NCBI GenBank assembly: GCA_902595515.1
Contig: CACJQK010000010.1
Span: 1 to 54,750 of the forward strand
Direction of reading: 5' to 3'
DNA length: 54,750 bases
Source of the DNA: an uncultured SAR116 cluster alpha proteobacterium
GTDB lineage: Bacteria; Pseudomonadota; Alphaproteobacteria; Puniceispirillales; Marisalimonadaceae
Under the pieces are notes generated by a model. That model searched no databases. It worked only from the letters and a program-made list of their open reading frames with translations, and had not been told where the DNA came from. Below are positions 7,768 through 17,148 of this stretch, piece by piece. The first letter of the stretch is position 1. Every line of letters starts with the position of its first letter. Position numbers and translations under genes: made by a program.

Positions 7768-9204
7768 ATGATATCAGAAAAATCTAACATCGTTCCAAGT
7801 GAATTCATAATTGTTGGGGGGACAGGTAATCTCTCTAAAAATAAAATATTGCCAGCTTTATTTTGGAGATTTATTGATAAGCAGATTGATGAAAACTCGA
7901 ATATAATTTTGTGTGATAAAGAAATACAATCCAAGGATGATTTTTTTTCAGTATTAAAATCTAAATGTGATGAAGCTATTAAAAAAATTACTGATAATGA
8001 AAAAATCTGGGATGATTTTCTAAATATTATAAAATTTGTTGAGTTAGACGTTGTTTCTGGAAATGGTCATCTTGAATTGGTTAAAATTTTAAAAGAAAAA
8101 TTTGACCCAAATAGACCTATAATATTTTACTTAGCAATAGCATCTAGCTTATTTGGTAATAGTTGTAGATTCATTAGAGATTCTGGTTTAAATGTCCCTC
8201 AAAGTAGGCTTGTAATTGAAAAACCAATTGGCAAAAATAAATCAACAGCTATACAAATTAACAATGAAATATCAAGTGTTTTTAAAGAAAGTCAAATTTA
8301 TAGAATAGATCATTATTTAGGTAAAGAAACAGTTCAAAATTTGATGGCTTTGAGGTTTGCTAATACATTTTTTGAAAATCAATGGAACAATAAAAATGTA
8401 GACAATGTCCAAATTACAGTTTCTGAGACAGTTGGTGTTAAAGATAGAATTTCTTATTATAATGAATATGGCGCAATAAGAGATATGTTACAAAATCATC
8501 TCTTACAGCTTGTATGTTTGATAGCTATGGAACCGCCTTCATTTTATGAAGCAGATCAACTTAGAGACGAGAAATTAAGAGTTTTAAAAGCTCTCAAACC
8601 AATAACTAAAGAAGAAATTCAGACAGGTCAATATAGAAGTTTTTCAGATGAATTAGGAGAAAACTCAAATACAGAAACTTTTGTATCCTTAAAAGTTGTA
8701 ATTAATAATTGGAGATGGGCTGGAGTTCCATTTTATATCAGAACTGGTAAAAAATTATTAACTAGAGCAAGTGAAATAATTATTACCTTTAAAAATAAAC
8801 CACATGATATTTTTTCCAAATATACTGCTGATGTTCATGACGAACCCAATAGACTTATAATAAGAGTACAGCCAGAAGAAGGCCTCAAACTAAAACTAAC
8901 CTCCAAAGCACCTGGCCCAGGTGGTATGCGTTTTTTTCCTTCAGAACTCAATCTGTCCTTTGGTGATACTTTTACTGACAGATTACCTGATGCTTACGAG
9001 AGACTTTTAATGGATGTAGTAAGAGGTAATCAAACACTTTTTATGAGATCTGATGAAGTGCTTGCTGCTTGGGAATTTATTGATCCAATTGTAGAAATAG
9101 CAAAAAATCAAGAAACACAACTCTACAGAACTGGTACTATGGGTCCTGAAGATAAAATTTTGGTTTTGGAAGGACATCAATGGCTTGATCCAAAAGATGA
9201 ATAA
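7768..9204 (+). CDS. zwf: glucose-6-phosphate 1-dehydrogenase
   Basis: Oxidises glucose-6-phosphate to 6-phosphogluconolactone, the entry step to the Entner-Doudoroff pathway. The 478-aa length is standard. The active-site signature RIDHYLGKE is at 179-187 and EKPIG at 151-155. The coenzyme motif reads GGTGNLSKNK (17-26), where most family members have G-x-x-G-D-L-x-x-R-K, so the Asp and Arg are both Asn here. The loop after beta-strand 2 reads LCDKE (48-52), where NADP-specific enzymes usually carry Arg for the 2'-phosphate; cofactor preference may be altered. Its TAA overlaps the pgl ATG by one base, and pgl overlaps edd, giving a tight operon. Confidence 0.93.
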   Translation: MISEKSNIVPSEFIIVGGTGNLSKNKILPALFWRFIDKQIDENSNIILCDKEIQSKDDFFSVLKSKCDEAIKKITDNEKIWDDFLNIIKFVELDVVSGNGHLELVKILKEKFDPNRPIIFYLAIASSLFGNSCRFIRDSGLNVPQSRLVIEKPIGKNKSTAIQINNEISSVFKESQIYRIDHYLGKETVQNLMALRFANTFFENQWNNKNVDNVQITVSETVGVKDRISYYNEYGAIRDMLQNHLLQLVCLIAMEPPSFYEADQLRDEKLRVLKALKPITKEEIQTGQYRSFSDELGENSNTETFVSLKVVINNWRWAGVPFYIRTGKKLLTRASEIIITFKNKPHDIFSKYTADVHDEPNRLIIRVQPEEGLKLKLTSKAPGPGGMRFFPSELNLSFGDTFTDRLPDAYERLLMDVVRGNQTLFMRSDEVLAAWEFIDPIVEIAKNQETQLYRTGTMGPEDKILVLEGHQWLDPKDE

Positions 9205-9824
9205 TGATGAGTATTGTTAATTTAATTTCTGATAGATTAAATTCTTCTATAGAAAATGAAGGTTCTGCTAGTTTAGTATTATCTGGTGGTTCTAGTCCAA
9301 TTAGTATTTATGAAGAATTATCAAATATTGATATATCCTGGTCGAAAGTTTTTCTAACATTAGTAGATGATAGATTAGTTGACCCTGATCACAGAGACAG
9401 TAATCAAAAATTATTACATAATCATTTCATCAAAAATAAAGCTAAAAATATTAATTTCTTTCCTCTTACAGAAAACTTTTTATTAAATACAGAATTCAAA
9501 AAACCTTTTGATGTTACTCTACTTGGTATGGGTGAAGATGGACATTTTGCTTCTTTGTTTCCTGATATGATAAACCAAAATGAAGCTTTTGATCTAAATG
9601 CAAGTCCAAAAATTTTAATAACATTACCTCAAGGTAATCCGTTAATACGAAGAATAACCATGAATTTATCTTTGATAATGGAAAGTTTAAATATAATTTT
9701 ATTAGTTAAAGGAAAAGCAAAACAAAATATTTTTGAAAAAGCTAAAAAAGAAAACAAATTACCAATTCATTATTTAATTAAAAATAGAAATAGAGATTTT
9801 TTTATAGAGAAAGAATATGACTAA
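9204..9824 (+). CDS. pgl: 6-phosphogluconolactonase
   Basis: Hydrolyses 6-phosphogluconolactone to 6-phosphogluconate, between Zwf and Edd. The 206-aa protein is a little shorter than the usual 220-240 aa of the DevB/Pgl family but has its hallmarks: LSGGSSP near 26-32, LVDDRLVD, and GMGEDGHFASLFP. It starts at ATG 9204 (overlapping the zwf stop; a second ATG follows at once) and overlaps edd by 8 nt. The position between zwf and edd makes the assignment secure. Confidence 0.9.
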   Translation: MMSIVNLISDRLNSSIENEGSASLVLSGGSSPISIYEELSNIDISWSKVFLTLVDDRLVDPDHRDSNQKLLHNHFIKNKAKNINFFPLTENFLLNTEFKKPFDVTLLGMGEDGHFASLFPDMINQNEAFDLNASPKILITLPQGNPLIRRITMNLSLIMESLNIILLVKGKAKQNIFEKAKKENKLPIHYLIKNRNRDFFIEKEYD

Positions 9825-11634
9825 ATTAAATAGCAAAATCGTTGAAATAACAAACAGAATAATAGATAGAAGTAAATATTATAGAAAACGATATTTGGAT
9901 AATGTCGTTGCTATGGAAGATGATGATGATAACGATAGAGGTTCAATAGCTTGTTCTAATATGGCACATGTGGTCGCTGGCTCACCTTCAACAGAAAAAG
10001 ACTTAATCTTACTTAATACTAAACCAAATATTGGCATTGTGTCAGCTTATAACGATATGCTTTCTGCTCATAAACCTTTAGAAAATTTTCCAAAAATAAT
10101 TAAAGCTGCGGCAAATCAATTTGGTGCAACAGCCCAAATGGCTGGTGGTGTTCCAGCGATGTGTGATGGTATTACACAAGGTAGACCTGCGATGGAACTA
10201 TCTCTTATGTCAAGAGATGTAATTGCAATGTCAACAGCAGTTTCACTAAGTCACGGGGTTTATGATGCAGCATTATGCTTAGGTGTTTGTGATAAAATTG
10301 TACCTGGACTTTTTATCGGAGCTCTTTCTTTTGGACATTTACCAATAATTTTCATTCCAGCTGGACCAATGTCATCTGGAATTCCTAATGAAGAAAAAGC
10401 TCGAGTAAGAAAAGCCTTTGCAAAAGGTGAAGCTTCAAGAGAAGAATTATTAAAAGCTGAAATTTCATCCTATCATGGAGAAGGTACATGCACTTTTTAT
10501 GGGACAGCAAACTCAAATCAGATGCTTATGGAAATTATGGGTTTGCATTTACCTGGTGCTGCCTTTATTCATCCTCATAGTGATTTAAGAAACGCATACA
10601 ATGTTGCTGCAACACAACAAGCAATTCTTATTTCAAGAAAGGGTCAAGATATAAGACCCATTGGAAAAATTATAGATGAAAGAAGCTTTGTAAATGCTAT
10701 AATTGGTTTGCTTGCAACTGGCGGATCAACTAATCATACGTTGCATCTTCCAGCTATGGCAGCTGCTGCAGGAATAAAGTTGTTGTGGGAAGATTTTGAA
10801 GATTTGTCAAAAATAATTCCCTTATTAGCAAAAGTTTACCCAAATGGAAGTGCTGATATTAATCAATTTCATGCTGCTGGTGGAATGAGCTTTATAATTG
10901 GAGAACTATTAGATGAAGGTTTATTAGATGGATCTGCTAAAACTGTTTGGGGAAAAAATTTGTTTGATTATGTTTCAGAAGCAAATTTAAAAGATTCTGA
11001 ATTAGTTTGGCATAAAGAAAAATCAAAATCATATGATGATAAGATATTAAGAAGTGTAAAAGATCCACATCAAAAAAATGGTGGGTTAAAAATGTTAAAA
11101 GGTAATCTTGGTAAGGGGGTTATTAAAATATCCGCTGTAAAACCTGAACATTATAGAATAGTTGCTCCTGCAATGGTTTTTAAAAATCAAGAAGATGTAA
11201 AAGAAGCATATCATAAAGGTCTTTTGAATAGAGATGTTATAGTTGTTGTTAGGTTTCAAGGCCCCAAGGCCAATGGTATGCCAGAATTACATGCATTAAC
11301 GCCTATTCTCTCAAATATTCAAGATATGGGCTTTAAAGTAGCTTTGGTTACTGATGGACGAATGTCTGGGGCTTCTGGAAAAGTTCTTTCTGCAATTCAT
11401 GTTACACCTGAAGCAATTGACGGTGGTATAATAGCTAAAATTCAAGATGGAGACGAAATAGAAATTGATGCAAGTAATGGAAAAATTAACGTTAATGAGA
11501 ATATTTCAAAAAGAAAAATAATAACGCCAGAAAAGAATACAAACTTTAATTTTGGTAGAAATTTATTTTCTTTGTTAAGAAGTAATGCAACTGGCGCTGA
11601 GAATGGTGCAGGCTTAAATTTAATTAATAATTAA
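9817..11634 (+). CDS. edd: 6-phosphogluconate dehydratase
   Basis: Dehydrates 6-phosphogluconate to 2-keto-3-deoxy-6-phosphogluconate, the defining Entner-Doudoroff step. It is a 605-aa IlvD/Edd-family iron-sulfur enzyme. Conserved motifs include GGVPAMCDGITQG (110-122), LCLGVCDK (153-160) and GTCTFYGTANSNQM from about 223, carrying Cys116, Cys154, Cys158 and Cys225; those matching Fe-S ligands of E. coli Edd are among them. It overlaps pgl by 8 nt. The partner aldolase eda is not adjacent but lies at 30521-31141. The presence of zwf and pgl in the same operon separates it from the sugar-acid dehydratase at 35190-36971. Confidence 0.93.
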   Translation: MTKLNSKIVEITNRIIDRSKYYRKRYLDNVVAMEDDDDNDRGSIACSNMAHVVAGSPSTEKDLILLNTKPNIGIVSAYNDMLSAHKPLENFPKIIKAAANQFGATAQMAGGVPAMCDGITQGRPAMELSLMSRDVIAMSTAVSLSHGVYDAALCLGVCDKIVPGLFIGALSFGHLPIIFIPAGPMSSGIPNEEKARVRKAFAKGEASREELLKAEISSYHGEGTCTFYGTANSNQMLMEIMGLHLPGAAFIHPHSDLRNAYNVAATQQAILISRKGQDIRPIGKIIDERSFVNAIIGLLATGGSTNHTLHLPAMAAAAGIKLLWEDFEDLSKIIPLLAKVYPNGSADINQFHAAGGMSFIIGELLDEGLLDGSAKTVWGKNLFDYVSEANLKDSELVWHKEKSKSYDDKILRSVKDPHQKNGGLKMLKGNLGKGVIKISAVKPEHYRIVAPAMVFKNQEDVKEAYHKGLLNRDVIVVVRFQGPKANGMPELHALTPILSNIQDMGFKVALVTDGRMSGASGKVLSAIHVTPEAIDGGIIAKIQDGDEIEIDASNGKINVNENISKRKIITPEKNTNFNFGRNLFSLLRSNATGAENGAGLNLINN

Positions 11635-11643
11635 TTTTGGATT

Positions 11644-12882
11644 TTACGAAGCAGATGCAATAGCAGAATGAAGTAAAACGTTTGTACTTGAATATGCCCA
11701 TTCAGGTTTTATCTCCTCAGCTTCATTATGACTTAAACCATCTATGCAAGGGCACATTATCATAGCAGACGGTACAACAGTATTAATCCAACATGCATCA
11801 TGGCCGGCACCTGAAACAATATCTTTATAAGAATATCCAAATTTTTTGGCACTATCTCTAATGTTTTCAAGACAAAGTTTGTCAAAGGCTACTGGATCAA
11901 ATCCACCAATTTGTTCCATTTGAAGATTTACTTTATATTTTTTACAAATTTTCTCTGCAGATGACTTTATTTCTTTTTCCATATCATTAAGTTTGTTTAT
12001 TTCAGGAGATCTAATGTCTATTGTAAATGTAGTTTGACCAGCAATCACATTTCTCGAATTAGGTGAGACTTCAATGTGACCTACACTGCCCAGTGCATTA
12101 GGTTGGTTATTGTTTGCAACTTTATTAACAGTTAAGACAATTTCTGATAAAGCCAGTGCGGTATCTTTCCTTATGTTCATTGGAGTTGTGCCAGTATGTT
12201 GTTCAACTCCGGTAAGTTTTACTTCTAACCATTTTAATCCCTGGCCGTGAGTAACTACTCCAATGTCTATATTTTCATTTTCAAGTATTGGACCTTGTTC
12301 AATATGAAGTTCATAATAACAATGAAACTTTTCTTTACCAACTGGTTCAGTTCCTTTCCATCCAATTTTATCAAGTTCTTCACCAAAAATATTTCCTTCA
12401 TAATCAGTTGCGGCAAGTAAAGTCTTAGTATCATATATACCGGCATAACCGGCTGAAGCCATCATTGCGGGAGGAAAACGTGATCCTTCTTCGTTTGTCC
12501 AATTGACAACTAAAATAGGTCTTTTTGTTTTTATATTTAAATCATTAAGAGTTCTGACAACTTCTAGACCTGCTAGAACACCAAGAACACCATCATACTT
12601 GCCACCTGTTGGCTGAGTATCTAAATGACTTCCTATAACAACAGGAAGAGCGTCATTTTCTGTTCCTTCTCTCTTTAAAAACATAGATCCAAGTTCATCA
12701 ACTTTCATTGACATACCTGATTCTGAAGCCCATTTCTGTAAAAGTTTTCTAGCTTCACCATCTTCGAAAGTAACAGTTTGTCTATTATTTCCTCCTGCTA
12801 TTCCGGGACCAATTTTTGCCATTTCCATCAAACTATCCCATAACCTACTCTCATTAATTGAAATATTTGTTTCTTTAACCAT
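11644..12882 (-). CDS. M20-family amidohydrolase (N-carbamoyl-L-amino-acid hydrolase / allantoate amidohydrolase / beta-ureidopropionase type)
   Basis: A 412-aa binuclear metal amidase of the M20 hydantoinase/carbamoylase group. Metal-site motifs are present: GSHLDTQPTGGKYDG with His86 and Asp97, NEEGSRFPPAM with the Glu pair at 131-132, ELHIEQGP with His193, and SGAGHDA near the C-terminus. These enzymes hydrolyse N-carbamoyl amino acids, ureidopropionate or allantoate, releasing ammonia and CO2, so the likely role is nitrogen scavenging from hydantoins, pyrimidines or purines. No hydantoinase or allantoinase lies beside it. AAGGAAAA precedes the ATG. The subgroup cannot be fixed from motifs alone. 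Confidence 0.88.
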   Translation of the reverse strand: MVKETNISINESRLWDSLMEMAKIGPGIAGGNNRQTVTFEDGEARKLLQKWASESGMSMKVDELGSMFLKREGTENDALPVVIGSHLDTQPTGGKYDGVLGVLAGLEVVRTLNDLNIKTKRPILVVNWTNEEGSRFPPAMMASAGYAGIYDTKTLLAATDYEGNIFGEELDKIGWKGTEPVGKEKFHCYYELHIEQGPILENENIDIGVVTHGQGLKWLEVKLTGVEQHTGTTPMNIRKDTALALSEIVLTVNKVANNNQPNALGSVGHIEVSPNSRNVIAGQTTFTIDIRSPEINKLNDMEKEIKSSAEKICKKYKVNLQMEQIGGFDPVAFDKLCLENIRDSAKKFGYSYKDIVSGAGHDACWINTVVPSAMIMCPCIDGLSHNEAEEIKPEWAYSSTNVLLHSAIASAS

Positions 12883-12906
12883 TGGATTTTCCTTAATTTG
12901 AAATCT

Positions 12907-12921
12907 TTATTAACTTAATAA
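12907..12921. promoter_or_regulatory. short AT palindrome between divergent M20 and HIT genes
   Basis: TTATTAACTTAATAA is a perfect 7-1-7 inverted repeat between the divergent starts at 12882 and 12965. It could be an operator, but it is nearly all A/T in an AT-rich gap and may be chance. Confidence 0.15.
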
Positions 12922-12964
12922 ATCGTAATAATATAAAAATTAATCAATTTATTAGGAAATAGAA

Positions 12965-13366
12965 ATGTTTAAATTAGATGATAGAATAGAACAGGATAGT
13001 TTTCTAGTTAAGGAAAATAATAATTTTCAAATAAGATTAATGGACATAAGTGAAGTTTTTTGGGTGATCCTAATTCCCAAAAAATCAAACTTAACAGAGT
13101 TATATGAATTAGAGATAAAAGATAGAAATTATTTATTAAATTTTGCAATTGAACTTGGTGACTATCTTAAATCTAAAGGAAGATACTATAAGACAAATAT
13201 TGGTATGTTAGGAAATGTAGTATCTCAACTTCATTTACATTTGGTTTTAAGAAAAAAAAGTGATCCAGCTTGGCCTGGTCCTGTTTGGGGATACAATTTT
13301 AAAAACAAACTTGATGAAAAATCTAAATCAAATAGATCAAAGTTAATACTCCAATTTTCAAAATAA
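12965..13366 (+). CDS. HIT-domain protein
   Basis: A 133-aa histidine-triad protein. The C-terminal half carries QLHLHLVLRKKSDPAWPGPV, the form common in proteobacterial HIT proteins, in which the first triad His is Gln and a DPAWPGPVWG tail follows. Family members are nucleotide-binding hydrolases or transferases; the cellular substrate of this subgroup is not established. The gene stands alone, divergent from the M20 gene and convergent with an EamA permease; a hairpin that can terminate both is at 13367-13405. Confidence 0.85.
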   Translation: MFKLDDRIEQDSFLVKENNNFQIRLMDISEVFWVILIPKKSNLTELYELEIKDRNYLLNFAIELGDYLKSKGRYYKTNIGMLGNVVSQLHLHLVLRKKSDPAWPGPVWGYNFKNKLDEKSKSNRSKLILQFSK

Positions 13367-13405
13367 TTTTTCCAAATTTTATAAAAATCAAATTATTTGG
13401 AAAAA
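13367..13405. terminator. bidirectional terminator hairpin
   Basis: Arms TTTTTCCAAAT (13367-13377) and ATTTGGAAAAA (13395-13405) form an 11-bp stem directly after the HIT-gene stop, extending into the last codons of the convergent EamA gene. The terminal A/T runs give a U-tract-like end in both directions. The loop is long (17 nt), so it is a moderately strong candidate. Confidence 0.5.
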
Positions 13406-14286
13406 GAAATTTTTATTTGATCTACTAAAATATACCAAGCAAGACTAAAAATAACTATAACCCCACCTACTATCATATAGATATTTGGAGTTTCATTAGT
13501 TCCTAGCCATACCCAAAATGGACCAAGAGCAGTCTCTAAAAGCATTAAAAGTCCAATATTAGAAGCTTGTGTATACCTTGTTGCAAAAGTTAAGCACGCA
13601 AAAGATATTGGAAGGATTATTAATCCAGATAAAGAAATTGCAATTATATCACCTTTAAAAAGAAGATCTGGAGATACAATAAATAACCCAATTATACCAT
13701 AGCCAAAAGAACTCAATCCAGTAACAGTCATAGCTGGTATATCAGGTTTGCTTCTCAAAAATACTAAACTCAAGCCTAATGTGGCTGCAGCTCCTATTCC
13801 GCATACTGTCCCAATGAAAACGCTACCCTGAGGTGCATTTAAAACATTTTCACCATTTGCCACAGAAATCCCAACTCCAATCAATGCAAAAAATGCAGTT
13901 ATCCATGTCGAAGATGTTGTTTTTTCTTTAAGAATAAAAATTGAAAATATAGAGGCAAATATTGGAGAGGTTGCTAGACAAAATAAAATTAACGATACTG
14001 AAGTTTCAGCAACACCATACGTGAAAAATATAGAACTTAATATCTGAGATAAAATTATCCAGATACCAACTCTTGAAAAAACTTTTTTAAAATTTTTTCT
14101 ATAAATTTCAAAACAGCTAGAAAATAAGATAAGCATTAATCCCATTTCAAAGCCTCGCCACGTCAGCATTGACCATGCGTCCATTTCAGACCATCTCATA
14201 AACAAGGTGTCTGGAGATAAAACTAATGCACCAATAGTGGCTATTCCAATTCCCTTAAAAAGATTTCCAGATAAAGAGAAGTTCAA
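13393..14286 (-). CDS. EamA/DMT-family permease
   Basis: A 297-aa inner-membrane protein with about ten hydrophobic segments in two EamA repeats. It is the last gene of a minus-strand operon enolase-superfamily enzyme, alpha/beta hydrolase, permease, and begins 8 nt after the hydrolase stop. The start is TTG at 14286, preceded by AGGA at usable spacing; no in-frame ATG fits near the N-terminus. The context suggests it moves a substrate or product of the two upstream enzymes. It is only a distant relative of the other EamA protein at 1962-2864. Confidence 0.85.
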   Translation of the reverse strand: MNFSLSGNLFKGIGIATIGALVLSPDTLFMRWSEMDAWSMLTWRGFEMGLMLILFSSCFEIYRKNFKKVFSRVGIWIILSQILSSIFFTYGVAETSVSLILFCLATSPIFASIFSIFILKEKTTSSTWITAFFALIGVGISVANGENVLNAPQGSVFIGTVCGIGAAATLGLSLVFLRSKPDIPAMTVTGLSSFGYGIIGLFIVSPDLLFKGDIIAISLSGLIILPISFACLTFATRYTQASNIGLLMLLETALGPFWVWLGTNETPNIYMIVGGVIVIFSLAWYILVDQIKISFSK

Positions 14287-14294
14287 AATAATTC

Positions 14295-15407
14295 CTAAAA
14301 TAAATTATTATTTTTAAAAAAATCTATTAAAGTTTTTGCTACATCGACATGATTTTCTTGTTGAACCCAATGTCCAGCGTTCTGGATAATATGTCTGCCC
14401 TTATAATGCAAACACAAATTATTTTCCATTATTTCTAATGCTCCAGGTTTTTGGTAAATACCCCAATCTTTTTCACCTGCAACAAAACAAGATGGAACTT
14501 CAATCTTTTTGCCAGAAAAAATTCTTAAATCACTATTAAGAACATTTGAGGTCATGCACCTATACCAGTTTAATGCAGGTTGAAAACTATTTTTTAAAAA
14601 GCTGTTGGTGTAAACTTCTAATTCTTGATCATTTAACCAATTTTCATAACAATTTGACTGTGGATAGTGCGGCATTACACTTTGGACCATATCCTCGTTA
14701 AGGTGCATAATGTAATACTCTGGCATTTTAGCTAAGTTTTCCGCATTCCAAGAATTCAACTTGTAAGGAACGTTCTTTTTCCAGTCTGCACTTTTCATGT
14801 GATAGTAAGCTCTTAAAAATTTATGTAGTTCTTTTTTTTCTAAGTGCATATCTTTGTTGGCTTCAATTGTAGAATAATACCATTGGTAGTGTTTTCTGGG
14901 AGGGTCTAATTTTTCTAATTCTTTGTGAATAGGATCTTCATATGTCAAACTACTTTTTATATTTGGAGTTCCAGCGTATGGAGCACTCATCATAACTAAA
15001 GATTTAAAGATGTCTGGTCTGATTATAGCTGACACTGCAGCAACTGATGAACCTGCATCATGTCCAACCAATAAATCAATTTTATCAAGATTTAAAGAAC
15101 TCATAAGACTTATTATATCTGTGCTTAAGTTTAATAATCGATATTCAGATATGTCGGCATGAAATTCTTTTCCCCCACCTAAGGTTTGGCCATATCCTCT
15201 CATATCAGGTGCAATAACTCTAAAACCTTCAGCAGCTAAAAAAGGTATAATTTTTCTCCAACTAAAACTTAATTCGGGAAACCCGTGCAGAAGAAGAGCC
15301 GTTGGTTTTTGAGATTTGTTTGAATCTGCTTCTAAATAATGAACATTGAGACCATTTGAGATTTCTACATTATGTGATTTGATTATTGGGTCTAAAAGTT
15401 CAATCAT
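14295..15407 (-). CDS. alpha/beta hydrolase (epoxide hydrolase/haloacid dehalogenase-like)
   Basis: A 370-aa alpha/beta-hydrolase. The oxyanion-hole motif HGFPELSFSWR and the nucleophile elbow GHDAGSS are visible, the nucleophile being Asp, as in epoxide hydrolases and haloalkane or fluoroacetate dehalogenases rather than esterases; the catalytic His lies in GHWVQQE near the C-terminus. An upstream TTG at 15419 would overlap the previous gene stop and add four residues; the ATG at 15407 is the more likely start. It is cotranscribed with an enolase-superfamily enzyme and an EamA permease. The natural substrate (epoxide, ester, lactone or organohalide) is unknown. Confidence 0.85.
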   Translation of the reverse strand: MIELLDPIIKSHNVEISNGLNVHYLEADSNKSQKPTALLLHGFPELSFSWRKIIPFLAAEGFRVIAPDMRGYGQTLGGGKEFHADISEYRLLNLSTDIISLMSSLNLDKIDLLVGHDAGSSVAAVSAIIRPDIFKSLVMMSAPYAGTPNIKSSLTYEDPIHKELEKLDPPRKHYQWYYSTIEANKDMHLEKKELHKFLRAYYHMKSADWKKNVPYKLNSWNAENLAKMPEYYIMHLNEDMVQSVMPHYPQSNCYENWLNDQELEVYTNSFLKNSFQPALNWYRCMTSNVLNSDLRIFSGKKIEVPSCFVAGEKDWGIYQKPGALEIMENNLCLHYKGRHIIQNAGHWVQQENHVDVAKTLIDFFKNNNLF

Positions 15408-15415
15408 GATTTGTT

Positions 15416-16570
15416 TCAATTAGTTTTGTATTTTTTAACAGTTTCTAGATTAACCTCAATTCCTAAACCTTTATCGTCTGGAATATTTATCATGCCATTC
15501 ACAAGCTCAAAGGGTTTTGAAAGTAATTCTCTTCTAAAGGGATGACTTGATTGATCATATTCTAAAATAGGCTCTCTAGCAAAAATTGAGAAATGGGGTA
15601 CTGGAATGGAGGCAATAACTTGAATAGATGCAGCTTGAGCAATTGCTGAACCCCATACATGAGGATTAACCTCTACACCAAAACTATGTGCTAAATTAAT
15701 AATATGTTTTGCACCTGTTATACCGCCACATGAACCAATATCAGGTTGTGCAATGTCAATTGCATTATTTTCGAAAAGTGATTTAAATCCAAATAGAGTA
15801 TGCTCATTCTCACCTCCTGCAATAGGAATGTCTAACTTAGATCTCAATTCTGCATAACCTTTAATATCCTCAGGAACAACTGGTTCTTCATACCAGCGTA
15901 ATTTATAACTCTGTAAGTTTTTTCCTAATGTCAGTGCCTCAGATCTTCCATAAGCGTGATTAGTATCAATCATAAGAGTAACATTTTTATTTTTCAGAGC
16001 ATGGCCAACACTTTCCATACACTTCAGGTCGTCGTCTATTCCAAAACCAAGTTTAACCTTCATATGATCAAAACCATTTTCGAAGTGAGATAAAGCTTCT
16101 TCTGCTAATCTGCTTGCTTCACCTTTACCTTTTATTCTGTAAAAACCCGTTGCATAAGGTTTAATTTTTGTTCTAAATGCACCTCCTAATAATTGATATA
16201 CAGGTTGGTCGTAATATTTGCCTGCAATATCCCATAATGCTATATCCACTGCACTTATGCCAGATACTACAGATCCTTTTCTTCCATAATCTCTTGTAGA
16301 ATTGTACATTTTGTGCCATAGGACTTCTATATTTAATGGGGACTGATCTAATAAAATAGGCTTTAGAGCATTTTCAATGACAGCTGCTGAGATTTCGGGC
16401 GGTTCTAATCCTTGACAAAATGCTTCCCCCCAGCCAACTAAACCTGAGTTTGTTTTTATTTCTACAAGTGTCGCAGACCTCACATTTACCCATCCTTGAG
16501 AAAATGCAAAAGGTATTTCTAATGATGATTTAATAACATGGACTTTAACATCAATTATCTTTATTTTCAT
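15416..16570 (-). CDS. mandelate racemase/muconate lactonizing enzyme-family protein (enolase superfamily)
   Basis: A 384-aa enolase-superfamily enzyme of the MR subgroup. The catalytic KxK is at Lys171-Val-Lys173, metal ligands fit Asp202, Glu228 and Glu254, and the Asp277/His304 dyad (HVWGSA) supplies the second base. Such enzymes abstract a proton alpha to a carboxylate: sugar-acid dehydration, cycloisomerisation or racemisation. First gene of an operon with an alpha/beta hydrolase and an EamA permease. A sugar-acid dehydratase role would match the sugar-acid genes further along, but the hydrolase partner suggests a different substrate. Specificity is not assignable from these residues alone. 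Confidence 0.88.
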   Translation of the reverse strand: MKIKIIDVKVHVIKSSLEIPFAFSQGWVNVRSATLVEIKTNSGLVGWGEAFCQGLEPPEISAAVIENALKPILLDQSPLNIEVLWHKMYNSTRDYGRKGSVVSGISAVDIALWDIAGKYYDQPVYQLLGGAFRTKIKPYATGFYRIKGKGEASRLAEEALSHFENGFDHMKVKLGFGIDDDLKCMESVGHALKNKNVTLMIDTNHAYGRSEALTLGKNLQSYKLRWYEEPVVPEDIKGYAELRSKLDIPIAGGENEHTLFGFKSLFENNAIDIAQPDIGSCGGITGAKHIINLAHSFGVEVNPHVWGSAIAQAASIQVIASIPVPHFSIFAREPILEYDQSSHPFRRELLSKPFELVNGMINIPDDKGLGIEVNLETVKKYKTN

Positions 16571-16604
16571 TTAATGCCTCCATGATATTTGTTTTTAATT
16601 TTCT

Positions 16605-17144
16605 TTATTTGGTTTTAATTCTTCCTTTTAATGTAATTGGCAACTGGCACAACATAAAAATTCCAACTAAAGGCGATAATACAAAAACTTTGATAAAAAC
16701 CCAATCCTCAGTTTCAAGAAACCTCCAAGATATTTCATTTATAATTGTAAGAAATAAAAAAAACAAACCCCATCTCAAACTAAGTTTATACCAGGTTTCA
16801 TCATTAAGAGAAAATTGAGATCCAAAAAATTGTTTCATCATTGCTTTCTTATAAAATATGCCAAAAAGTAAAACAGCACTAAAAAAGCCATTAAAAATTG
16901 TTGGTTGAATTTTAACAAACTCATCGTCATTAAAAGAATATGCAAAAAAAGTAAAAAGAGCAGACATGCAAATTCCAAATATTTGAAATTTGGAAATGCG
17001 TTTTTCTATGACATAGAACACCAGCATAACCATAAGACCAAGAATTAGTGATATGATAGCAGCAACAATTAAAGTGTAATATTGCGCTCCTAAAAAAAAA
17101 CCTGATAAAGGTACAATTTCAAAAAAAAATGCACTTAATCGCAC
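16605..17144 (-). CDS. yciB: YciB/IspZ-type inner-membrane (septation A) protein
   Basis: A 179-aa membrane protein with five to six hydrophobic segments. It matches the YciB family in layout and in the conserved patches: a segment with DDEFVKIQPTIFNG after TM3, then an LND-W-KLSLRWG stretch before the last two segments. YciB takes part in envelope and septum integrity in enterobacteria, working with peptidoglycan-synthesis proteins. The start is GTG at 17144, with AAAGGAT upstream, 4 nt after the stop of the CHI-like gene. Third gene of an operon with a lipoprotein and a periplasmic protein, consistent with an envelope role. Confidence 0.8.
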   Translation of the reverse strand: MRLSAFFFEIVPLSGFFLGAQYYTLIVAAIISLILGLMVMLVFYVIEKRISKFQIFGICMSALFTFFAYSFNDDEFVKIQPTIFNGFFSAVLLFGIFYKKAMMKQFFGSQFSLNDETWYKLSLRWGLFFLFLTIINEISWRFLETEDWVFIKVFVLSPLVGIFMLCQLPITLKGRIKTK

Positions 17145-17148
17145 TTAA

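Noticed and set aside
12965-13366. HIT motif lacking the first His as a sign of inactivation
   Set aside because: The Gln form with the DPAWPGPVWG tail is common in a proteobacterial HIT subgroup, so it is not unusual.
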